DNA of 5,060 nucleotides from Deltaproteobacteria bacterium (GTDB lineage: Bacteria; Desulfobacterota; Desulfobacteria; Desulfobacterales; SURF-15): positions 1 to 5,060 of the forward strand of contig JAHEHB010000394.1 of NCBI GenBank assembly GCA_024644775.1, given 5' to 3'. The notes beneath the pieces are model-generated. The model was not told the origin of the DNA and ran no database searches. It worked only from the letters and a program-made list of their open reading frames with translations. Below, piece after piece: positions 1 through 5,060 of the stretch. The first letter of the stretch is position 1. Each line of letters starts with the position of its first letter. Position numbers and translations under genes: made by a program.

Positions 1-153
1 TTTAAATCGCATGACACGACATCCATAGGGGAATTTTTTGTCCCAAGTGATATAGTAGTGTTTGCATCTGTTACAATCGATTTTGTCGGTGGGTTTTATC
101 ATCGAAATTTTTTAAAACCTCGACTGTATAAATTCGATATATTGGCACAATAA
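1..153 (+). CDS. Possible C-terminal end of an unrecognised upstream gene
   Basis: One frame is open from the first base to a TAA at 151-153, giving 50 residues that end in KFDILAQ. The peptide mixes short hydrophobic stretches (for example DIVVFASVTIDFVGG) with a basic C-terminal part (HRNFLKPRLYK), so it is not low-complexity. No family is recognisable. The other two forward frames close within the first 27 bases. An open run of this length at a window edge can arise by chance, and the stretch is AT-rich and lacks any visible codon bias. If real, it would be the preceding gene of the polysaccharide locus, ending about 230 bases before the first epimerase. Alternatives are non-coding DNA or the remains of a decayed gene. 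Confidence 0.25.
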   Translation, partial: FKSHDTTSIGEFFVPSDIVVFASVTIDFVGGFYHRNFLKPRLYKFDILAQ

Positions 154-312
154 TTGTTTGCAAGTATTTCTGTACATTCGCGTATTTTATTCTCGCGTTT
201 TAATAAAACAATATAGCCTGTATGACGACATTTTCAAGACGTTGTACCAAAATTGATGAAACAAATCGCTACAGAAACAGGAAAGTCATTAAAAGCTCCG
301 TCGCTTACTTTC

Positions 313-341
313 TTGACATTTCGTATGGTTCTACATACATT
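313..341 (+). promoter_or_regulatory. Candidate sigma70-type promoter for the first epimerase
   Basis: A perfect -35 hexamer TTGACA (313-318) is followed by a 17-base spacer and TACATT (336-341), which matches four of six positions of the -10 consensus, including its first A and last T. Transcription would start near 348 and leave a leader of roughly 33 bases before the ATG at 381. The surrounding DNA is AT-rich, so some promoter-like matches are expected. The perfect -35 and optimal spacing raise it above background. Assignment rests on consensus matching only. Confidence 0.4.
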
Positions 342-380
342 GCCGGGGCAAATTACTTGGGAATTTGACTTCAAAAAACG

Positions 381-1343
381 ATGATGAAATTAAACTACAA
401 ACGTGTACTTGTTACCGGTGGTGCCGGATTCATTGGATCCCATCTCGTCGATGCTCTCATTCAATGTGGCTGTAAAGTTAAGGTACTGGATGATCTTTCC
501 ACAGGAAATCTTTCAAATCTCTCAGATGTTAAAAAAGACATCGATTTTATCCAAGGAGATATTCGAGACAGCAAGCTATTGAAGTCGCTGGCGGATGGTT
601 GTGAGATTATTTTTCATCAAGCTGCAATGGTGTCAGTTCCGCAAACGGTGGCGGCACCCATGGACTCCGCATATATAAATGAAATGGGGACACTCGGGGT
701 GCTCGAGGCGGCGCGAAGCCAGCGTGTAAAACGCGTTGTATTTGCCAGTTCCTGTGCCGTATACGGTAATGATCCGGAGCTGCCAAAACATGAGACTATG
801 CCGCTTTCACCCGAGAGCCCGTACGCTGTTCAAAAACTAATTGGTGAACATTATGCACATCTTTATTCAAAACTCTACAATGTGGAGACCGTCTGTCTTC
901 GGTATTTCAATGTCTATGGGCCGCGCCAAGATCCAGGTTCACCCTATTCGGGTGTCATATCGATTTTTTTAAACAAGGCAACCAACGATTCCTCACCGGT
1001 AATCTACGGAAACGGTAAACAGAGTAGAGATTTTATTTTTGTAAAAGATGTTGTAAAAGCGAATTTGATTACCTCGAATTCAGGCGATGTGAGCGGACAG
1101 TGCTTTAATGTGGGTACGGGAAAAACGGTTACCATCAATCAGCTTTGGGAAACGATCCGCATTATTTCTAAATGCCGTGCTGCACCAAAACATGCCGAGG
1201 CAAGACCGGGAGATGTTATTGCATCCGCGGCGGGTACAGATCGCATAAGATCGACGCTCGGATTTAATCCGGATTTTCCCCTTGAAAATGGCCTTGAGAT
1301 CACCTTGAGGTGGTACAAAGAGATGAAGAATCAAGTTCGTTGA
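381..1343 (+). CDS. NAD-dependent NDP-sugar 4-epimerase (extended SDR; UDP-Glc/UDP-GlcNAc 4-epimerase-like)
   Basis: This 320-residue protein is a full-length cytoplasmic sugar-nucleotide epimerase of the extended short-chain dehydrogenase family. It probably inverts C4 of a UDP-hexose through a transient 4-keto intermediate on bound NAD. Visible are the N-terminal Rossmann glycine motif TGGAGFIG (12-19), an acidic DD at 37-38 after the second strand, the catalytic Ser124 in the SSCAVYG block, and the Tyr148-x3-Lys152 pair. The substrate-domain block RYFNVYGPRQDP lies at 174-185 and SRDFIFVKD at 215-223. Aligned by eye, Ser282 (in GDVIAS) falls where E. coli GalE has Tyr299 and WbpP-type enzymes have a small residue. 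This suggests N-acetylated substrates may fit, so UDP-GlcNAc/GalNAc 4-epimerase is as likely as plain GalE. A related 4,6-dehydratase is less likely. The start is ATG 381 or the adjacent ATG 384; an in-frame TGA at 366-368 bars anything longer, and no good Shine-Dalgarno is seen. It lies 164 bases upstream of the next gene. Confidence 0.93.
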   Translation: MMKLNYKRVLVTGGAGFIGSHLVDALIQCGCKVKVLDDLSTGNLSNLSDVKKDIDFIQGDIRDSKLLKSLADGCEIIFHQAAMVSVPQTVAAPMDSAYINEMGTLGVLEAARSQRVKRVVFASSCAVYGNDPELPKHETMPLSPESPYAVQKLIGEHYAHLYSKLYNVETVCLRYFNVYGPRQDPGSPYSGVISIFLNKATNDSSPVIYGNGKQSRDFIFVKDVVKANLITSNSGDVSGQCFNVGTGKTVTINQLWETIRIISKCRAAPKHAEARPGDVIASAAGTDRIRSTLGFNPDFPLENGLEITLRWYKEMKNQVR

Positions 1344-1360
1344 CAGCTATTATTGGAGGA

Positions 1361-1473
1361 GCCATCGGGTATCGGGCCCAACAACTGATAGACATTCCCG
1401 TTTGGCGGGAAAATGTATCACTTTCACAATCATCTGTGCAATGCCGCTGATACCCCATTGGGGGCTTTTTTTT
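1361..1473 (+). ncRNA. Candidate structured leader or intergenic RNA between the two epimerase genes
   Basis: The main element is an imperfect hairpin at 1383-1423. TTCCCG (1395-1400) pairs with CGGGAA (1406-1411) across a five-base loop, ACA (1392-1394) pairs with TGT (1414-1416) across a two-base AA bulge, and TGAT (1386-1389) pairs with ATCA (1417-1420) across a two-base AG bulge. That gives 13 pairs in 35 bases. A smaller hairpin CACA/TGTG follows (1425-1428 with 1435-1438). GGGTATC (1367-1373) can also pair with GATACCC (1449-1455), enclosing both hairpins. This outer stem shares bases with the terminator-like stem that follows, an arrangement seen in attenuators. No known riboswitch class was recognised. 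The hairpin is directly visible; a regulatory role is inference. Confidence 0.3.
1453..1473 (+). terminator. Candidate short intrinsic terminator or attenuator
   Basis: CCCC (1453-1456) and GGGG (1460-1463) form a four-pair all-GC stem with a three-base ATT loop, followed by GC and eight T (1466-1473). The T run is good but the stem is short for an intrinsic terminator. It lies about 35 bases before the UDP-glucuronate epimerase start, so it could end the first epimerase transcript or attenuate read-through into the second gene. No promoter was recognised between this element and 1508. Confidence 0.4.
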
Positions 1474-1496
1474 AAAAGTGGTCTTGGGAAAAGCAT

Positions 1497-1501
1497 AGGA
1501 G
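1497..1501 (+). promoter_or_regulatory. Ribosome binding site fixing the start of the UDP-glucuronate epimerase
   Basis: AGGAG lies six bases before the ATG at 1508, which is ideal spacing. An in-frame TTG at 1505 would sit only three bases from it, so ATG 1508 is preferred. Confidence 0.75.
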
Positions 1502-1507
1502 TTATTG

Positions 1508-2533
1508 ATGCAGTTTCAATTTAAAACGGTTTTGATAACTGGGGCCGCGGGATTTATCGGATTCCATCTTTCACGGCGACTTTTGACGGAGGGGTATGAT
1601 GTCGTAGGTATTGATAATATGAATCCTTACTATGATATTAACTTAAAACGGGCACGTCTGGAACGTTTGAAGGAACATGATAATTTCAGGTTTCACCAGA
1701 TCGATATCGCCGATAAGCCTGAGCTCGAGAATATATTTTGCAAAAACCCCTTTGACATTGTCGTAAATCTTGCTGCCCAGGCCGGTGTGCGGTATTCATT
1801 ATCCCATCCGGAAGCCTATGTGACCGCAAACCTTGTGGGGTTCGGAAATCTACTTGAAGCCTGCCGGCACAACGAAACCAAACATCTGGTATTTGCCTCA
1901 TCCAGCTCCGTGTATGGTGCGAATACAAATATGCCGTTTTCCGTTCACCATAATGTCGATCACCCGGTATCTTTGTATGCGGCAACAAAAAAAGCAAATG
2001 AGCTGATGGCTCACGCCTATAGCCATCTGTATGACATCCATTGCACGGGGCTTCGTTTCTTCACAGTATACGGGCCCTGGGGAAGGCCGGATATGGCGCT
2101 ATATCTTTTTGCCCGTGCGATCCTGGAAGGGGAACCGATAAAGGTATTTAACCATGGAAACATGCAAAGAGACTTTACCTATATCGACGACATCATTGAA
2201 GGCGTCGTACGCGTCATGGGTCAACTGCCGGAACCCAATTCCGAGTGGACCGGCGATCATCCGGATCCGGGTACCTCTTATACGCGATACAGAATCTATA
2301 ATATTGGCAACAACCAACCGGTAAATCTCTTGGACTTTATCGCAATACTTGAAAAGGCGCTTGGCAGGACGGCCAAAAAGGAATTTCTTGATCTTCAACC
2401 GGGTGATGTCCTAGCAACCTATGCAGATGTGGACGATTTGGTGAATGATGTTGGGTTTCGGCCGAAGACACCGCTCACGGAAGGGGTCAATCGATTTGTT
2501 AAATGGTTTAAGGATTTTTATGGGTATCGGTAG
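1508..2533 (+). CDS. UDP-glucuronate 4-epimerase
   Basis: This 341-residue cytoplasmic enzyme of the extended SDR family interconverts UDP-glucuronate and UDP-galacturonate at C4 using tightly bound NAD. The Rossmann motif TGAAGFIG is at 11-18, followed by DNMNPYYD (36-43), typical of uronate epimerases. QAGVRYS is at 91-97, the catalytic Ser132 is in the SSSSVYG block, and Tyr157-x3-Lys161 follows. The blocks RFFTVYGPWGRPDMA, QRDFTYIDDI and YNIGNNQPV are hallmarks of the UDP-glucuronate branch and separate it from GalE. Length matches bacterial members, which lack the N-terminal membrane anchor of the plant enzymes. The start follows from a well-placed AGGAG. Its substrate is the product of the dehydrogenase encoded 130 bases downstream, giving a consistent UDP-Glc to UDP-GlcA to UDP-GalA route that probably feeds an acidic polysaccharide or LPS. 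It differs clearly from the preceding epimerase, so the pair is not a recent duplication. Confidence 0.94.
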   Translation: MQFQFKTVLITGAAGFIGFHLSRRLLTEGYDVVGIDNMNPYYDINLKRARLERLKEHDNFRFHQIDIADKPELENIFCKNPFDIVVNLAAQAGVRYSLSHPEAYVTANLVGFGNLLEACRHNETKHLVFASSSSVYGANTNMPFSVHHNVDHPVSLYAATKKANELMAHAYSHLYDIHCTGLRFFTVYGPWGRPDMALYLFARAILEGEPIKVFNHGNMQRDFTYIDDIIEGVVRVMGQLPEPNSEWTGDHPDPGTSYTRYRIYNIGNNQPVNLLDFIAILEKALGRTAKKEFLDLQPGDVLATYADVDDLVNDVGFRPKTPLTEGVNRFVKWFKDFYGYR

Positions 2534-2534
2534 C

Positions 2535-2566
2535 GATGAGCAGAGCGCTCCGTTTCAAAACTCATC
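2535..2566. repeat. Inverted repeat just after the UDP-glucuronate epimerase stop codon
   Basis: GATGAG (2535-2540) and CTCATC (2561-2566) are perfect reverse complements separated by 20 bases. The interval contains the eight-base palindrome GAGCGCTC (2543-2550). There is no following T run, so it does not look like an intrinsic terminator. It could be a processing or protective 3' hairpin, or chance. Confidence 0.3.
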
Positions 2567-2598
2567 ACATGTGACTCTAAGTTCTGTGACTGCCGTTT

Positions 2599-2615
2599 TT
2601 GGCACGATCATTTCC
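2599..2615 (+). promoter_or_regulatory. Imperfect sigma54-like -24/-12 sequence upstream of ugd
   Basis: The -24 half TTGGCACGA fits the sigma54 consensus completely, and TT follows at the right distance. However, the position of the nearly invariant -12 GC dinucleotide reads TC (2613-2614). By count 12 of 14 specified consensus positions match. A start near 2626 would leave a leader of about 38 bases before the ugd ATG. Loss of the -12 G usually weakens such promoters strongly, so this is a weak candidate. Confidence 0.2.
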
Positions 2616-2646
2616 ACGGTCAACGGTCTACGAAGAACAAAAGTTT

Positions 2647-2655
2647 AAGAAGAGG
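2647..2655 (+). promoter_or_regulatory. Ribosome binding site of ugd
   Basis: The purine run AAGAAGAGG ends eight bases before the ATG at 2664 and supports that start. Confidence 0.6.
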
Positions 2656-2663
2656 TCAAACGT

Positions 2664-3959
2664 ATGAAACTCACAGTCGCGGGAACCGGATATGTCGGAA
2701 TCGTTACGGGTACGGGATTTGCCAATCTCGGAAACGACGTCCTCTGCTACGATGTCAACATCGAAAAGATAAATACGCTTTTTTCCGGTCGATTACCCCT
2801 GTACGAACCCGGGTTGGAAGAGATTTTTAAACGAAATCTTGATGCGGGTAGATTGCGGTTCACGACCGATTCTGTTGAAGCGGTTCAGGAATCCGAAATT
2901 ATTTTTATCTGTGTCGGAACACCGTCCAATTTGCAACAAGCAGCAGATCTTACGGCTGTTGAAGACGTGGCTCGGGCCATCGGTCAACACATGAATGATT
3001 ATAAAGTCGTGGTTAATAAAAGCACGGTTCCGGTGGGGACTGCGAATCGTATCCAGAAAATTATTAAAGAAAACCAAGTAAAAGACATTCCCTTCGACGT
3101 GGTTTCCAACCCTGAATTTTTAAGGGAAGGCGCAGCGGTCAAAGATTTCGAAAATCCGGACCGAATCATTATCGGTACCGACAGCAAAAAATCAGAAGAG
3201 ATCATGACGTCATTGTATCGTTCAAAGGCGCGAACCGGAAGACCCATATTTATTACCAGCGTCCAAACCGCAGAAATCATTAAATACGCCTGCAATACCA
3301 TGCTTGCAACACGGATAAGTTTCATGAATCAGCTTGCGCACCTGTGTGAAAAAACCGGTGCCGATATTCGAGATGTTTCCAGAGGTATGGGCCTAGACAA
3401 TCGAATTGGCTCGCGTTTTCTCCATGCTGGGTTGGGTTATGGGGGTAGTTGCTTTCCAAAAGATGTTAAGGCGTTGATTGCGACTCTAAAGGAGTATGGA
3501 TGTAAGTCGGATTTGTTTGAGGCAGTAAACCGGGTAAACGAAAGCCAACGAACCGTCGCTATCGAAAAGCTGCAGTCTGTACTGGAAATTAAAGACAGCA
3601 CCGTTGCCATATGGGGGCTCTCCTTTAAACCGAAAACAGACGATATCCGAGAGGCCCCATCCTTAAATATCATTGAGGATTTGCAACGAAAAGGAGCGAA
3701 CCTCCACGCGTTCGATCCCATTGCCATGGACAACGCAAAAAAAATATTAAGAGATATCACCTTTTTTGATAATCCCTACGAGACCATCCGGGACTGCGAT
3801 GCGCTGATCGTGGTCACAGAGTGGGATGAATTTCGAAACCTGGATATGCGGGCGGTTAAAGTACTGCTCAAGCAACCTATTATCATAGACGGCCGGAATA
3901 TCTATGATCCGCAGGAGATGCGGGAAATGGGGTTTACTTACCTGGGGATCGGAAGATAA
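2664..3959 (+). CDS. ugd: UDP-glucose 6-dehydrogenase
   Basis: This 431-residue cytoplasmic enzyme oxidises UDP-glucose twice with NAD to UDP-glucuronate. The length is normal for bacterial Ugd/TuaD proteins. The N-terminal NAD domain begins at once with GTGYVG (7-12); CVGTPS is at 83-88 and STVPVGT at 120-126. The substrate and active-site segment SNPEFLREGAAVKDF is at 148-162, and Lys207 and Asn211 lie in EIIKYACN. The catalytic cysteine is Cys263 in GYGGSCFPKD (258-267), with Asp267 in place. The C-terminal UDP-binding domain carries WGLSFKPKTDD (317-327) and REAPS (329-333). All key residues are present. The start at ATG 2664 is supported by a purine-rich ribosome binding site and by the immediate Rossmann strand. 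The related UDP-N-acetylmannosamine dehydrogenase is less likely from the motif wording. The product is the substrate of the uronate epimerase encoded upstream. Confidence 0.96.
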   Translation: MKLTVAGTGYVGIVTGTGFANLGNDVLCYDVNIEKINTLFSGRLPLYEPGLEEIFKRNLDAGRLRFTTDSVEAVQESEIIFICVGTPSNLQQAADLTAVEDVARAIGQHMNDYKVVVNKSTVPVGTANRIQKIIKENQVKDIPFDVVSNPEFLREGAAVKDFENPDRIIIGTDSKKSEEIMTSLYRSKARTGRPIFITSVQTAEIIKYACNTMLATRISFMNQLAHLCEKTGADIRDVSRGMGLDNRIGSRFLHAGLGYGGSCFPKDVKALIATLKEYGCKSDLFEAVNRVNESQRTVAIEKLQSVLEIKDSTVAIWGLSFKPKTDDIREAPSLNIIEDLQRKGANLHAFDPIAMDNAKKILRDITFFDNPYETIRDCDALIVVTEWDEFRNLDMRAVKVLLKQPIIIDGRNIYDPQEMREMGFTYLGIGR

Positions 3960-3967
3960 AACGAGGA

Positions 3968-3995
3968 GCAGAGGGCAGGGCAGAGGACAGAGGGG
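3968..3995 (+). repeat. Purine-rich imperfect heptamer tandem repeat
   Basis: Immediately after ugd the + strand becomes strongly purine-rich. The units read GCAGAGG (3968-3974), a shortened GCAGG (3975-3979), GCAGAGG (3980-3986) and ACAGAGG (3987-3993), followed by GG. The purine bias continues to about 4005. It is too short to call a minisatellite and no function is evident. It starts nine bases after the ugd stop, and its GAGG cores resemble ribosome-binding sequence but no start codon uses them. Confidence 0.55.
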
Positions 3996-4117
3996 TGAAA
4001 ATGGGCCCTGAAGTTATTGTCCTACAGGGAGAATGGGAGCGAAACCCTCGTTTTTAGGCGGAGATTACCGTTTCGATACATTTGGAATTATTTTAAAAGG
4101 GACTGATACGGCCTCAT

Positions 4118-5060
4118 ATGCCAGTATTCGAATACACAGCACTGAATGTAAAAGGGAAAAAAATTTCTGGAATTATTGATGCGGATGGGGCGATATCCGC
4201 ACGCCAGAAGCTTCGGGCTTCCGGTATTTACCCCATATCAGTTGGAGAGACCCACAAAACCACAGAGTCAAAGAGTTCTGGAACGTATTCATTAAGAACC
4301 TTTGTCAATCCTATCAATCCGTCTCAAATCGCCATGATGACCCGACAGTTGTCCACGTTGGTGGGAGCCGGTTTTCCGTTGGTGTCCGCTATTGGTACGC
4401 TGGTTCCTCAAACAGGATCCAAGACCTTCAAAAAAATTCTGGCCCAGATAAAAGAGTCGATCACAGAAGGCAAGGGCTTTGCAGACGCGTTGTCTTCTTA
4501 CAATCGAATATTTTCCCCCCTCTATATCAACATGGTTCATGCTGGAGAAACTTCCGGCACGCTGGAAATTGTTCTCGAACGACTTGCCGATCTGACCGAA
4601 AAACAGGAGGCCCTTAAAAATCGGATCCGAACCGCTTTGGTCTATCCCATACTCATGTCATTTATCGGTGCATTGGTCTTATTTGTATTGCTGACATACG
4701 TCGTCCCCAAGATCACGGTCCTCTTTGAGGATATGAATCAGGCGTTGCCGACCCCGACACTGTTGTTGATTCGATTTAGTGATTTTTTAAAATCATTTTG
4801 GTGGGTTCTTGTTCTCTGTATGCTTGCAGCAATATTCGTTTTCCGTATCATCAAGAAAACGAAAAAAGGGCGTCTCCTCATCGATAAAAGCCTGCTTTTT
4901 TTACCGATGATAGGCCCTCTAACCAAAAAGCTTGCGGCCGGGCGGTTTTCTCGTACTCTCGGATCTCTGCTTGAAAACGGGGTTTCCATGCTACTGGCAC
5001 TGGGAATCGTGAAAAATATCGTGGGCAATGTGCTGGTATCCCATGCGGTTGAGGCGGCAG
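4118..5060 (+). CDS. gspF: Type II secretion system inner-membrane platform protein GspF (partial, 3' end beyond window)
   Basis: The frame is open from ATG 4118 to the right edge, 314 codons of a family that usually has about 400. GspF is the polytopic inner-membrane platform that couples the cytoplasmic ATPase GspE to pseudopilus assembly. The N-terminus (MPVFEYTALNVKGK, then ARQKLRASGIYP) is the standard GspF opening. The first T2SF domain spans roughly residues 70-195 and contains HAGETSGTLE (141-150). The family signature runs from Arg169 to Pro197, with VYP at 175-177 and VVPK at 195-198. Predicted membrane segments are near 178-197 and 227-246. The second T2SF domain begins near 274 (AGRFSRTLGSLLENGV) and is cut off. 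The opening motif fixes the start although only a distant AAGG (4097-4100) precedes it. A PilC-like pilus homologue is the main alternative. No gspE precedes it; ugd does. Confidence 0.92.
   Translation, partial: MPVFEYTALNVKGKKISGIIDADGAISARQKLRASGIYPISVGETHKTTESKSSGTYSLRTFVNPINPSQIAMMTRQLSTLVGAGFPLVSAIGTLVPQTGSKTFKKILAQIKESITEGKGFADALSSYNRIFSPLYINMVHAGETSGTLEIVLERLADLTEKQEALKNRIRTALVYPILMSFIGALVLFVLLTYVVPKITVLFEDMNQALPTPTLLLIRFSDFLKSFWWVLVLCMLAAIFVFRIIKKTKKGRLLIDKSLLFLPMIGPLTKKLAAGRFSRTLGSLLENGVSMLLALGIVKNIVGNVLVSHAVEAA

Larger units (their letters stand above)
1..380. other. AT-rich region upstream of the first epimerase
   Basis: No complete convincing gene lies here. By hand count bases 1-360 are about 35% G+C, clearly below the coding DNA that follows. 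Visible contents are the possible gene tail ending at 153, a sigma70-like promoter at 313-341, and two overlapping short open frames. One runs 222-368 (48 codons) in the same frame as the epimerase and is closed by TGA at 366-368. The other runs 256-384 (42 codons) and its TGA overlaps the epimerase ATG. Neither has a Shine-Dalgarno sequence or a recognisable product. The composition suits a promoter-bearing spacer or a degraded gene. Confidence 0.5.

Noticed and set aside
143..161. TTGGCAC followed by TTTGCA, resembling a sigma54 promoter
   Set aside because: There are 14 bases between the GG and GC dinucleotides instead of the required 10, so the two halves cannot be contacted together.
222..368. 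48-codon frame in phase with the first epimerase, separated from it by one TGA
   Set aside because: No ribosome binding site and no recognisable product; epimerases of this family normally begin just before the Rossmann glycine motif, so an N-terminal extension is not expected.
1376..1382. GCCCAAC, matching an integron attC-type RYYYAAC core
   Set aside because: No GTTRRRY partner at a suitable distance downstream, and no integrase or cassette arrangement.
1505..1507. TTG as start of the UDP-glucuronate epimerase
   Set aside because: It is only three bases from the AGGAG; the next codon is ATG at ideal spacing.
381..2533. The two epimerase genes as a tandem duplication
   Set aside because: They share only general SDR motifs; their substrate-domain blocks belong to different subfamilies.
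2591..2604. TGCC/GGCA hairpin with a T-rich loop, as a terminator
   Set aside because: Only four pairs, and the T run is in the loop rather than after the stem.
2445..2648. 67-codon frame overlapping the end of the UDP-glucuronate epimerase and the following gap
   Set aside because: Most of its first half lies out of frame inside a well-supported gene; it has no recognisable motif or ribosome binding site.
2793..3760. Minus-strand open frames across ugd, and similar ones across the other genes
   Set aside because: They are antisense shadows of strongly supported genes, with cysteine- and serine-rich random-looking products and no motifs.
4021..4058. AGGG (4026-4029) with CCCT (4045-4048) followed by five T, as an ugd terminator
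   Set aside because: A four-pair stem with a 15-base loop is too weak, although the outer CCTA/TAGG pairs could add to it; not distinguishable from chance.

Overview
The window holds four genes, all on the + strand. Three complete sugar-nucleotide enzyme genes come first, followed by the 5' three-quarters of a type II secretion inner-membrane platform gene that runs off the right edge. The coding part has moderate GC. Gene content (acidic-sugar precursor enzymes beside a GspF protein) and the family flavour of the proteins point to a Gram-negative bacterium. A Desulfobacterota-like (deltaproteobacterial) host is my best guess, but this is inference and no lineage-specific marker is present.

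Layout: 1-380 is AT-rich (about 35% GC by hand count of bases 1-360). It contains no convincing complete gene, at most the tail of an unrecognised upstream gene (to 153) and a good sigma70-type promoter (313-341). 381-1343 is an extended-SDR NDP-sugar 4-epimerase whose serine at the substrate 'gatekeeper' position suggests it could accept N-acetylated sugars. 1344-1507 is a gap with a strong imperfect hairpin and a small GC stem followed by eight T. 1508-2533 is a UDP-glucuronate 4-epimerase. 2534-2663 is a gap with small repeats and an imperfect sigma54-like sequence. 2664-3959 is UDP-glucose 6-dehydrogenase. 3960-4117 is a gap that opens with a purine-rich heptamer repeat. 4118 to the end is gspF.

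How they work together: Ugd oxidises UDP-glucose to UDP-glucuronate, and the second epimerase interconverts UDP-glucuronate and UDP-galacturonate, so these two genes form a pathway in reverse gene order. The first epimerase would add a neutral or N-acetylated galacto-configured donor. The set looks like the precursor end of a capsule, exopolysaccharide or LPS locus. GspF belongs to a different machine (type II secretion or a related pilus-like system), and the window probably straddles the junction between the two loci.

I found no mobile element, CRISPR array, tRNA or rRNA, and no clear undescribed system. The item most worth a second look is the possible structured RNA at 1361-1473.
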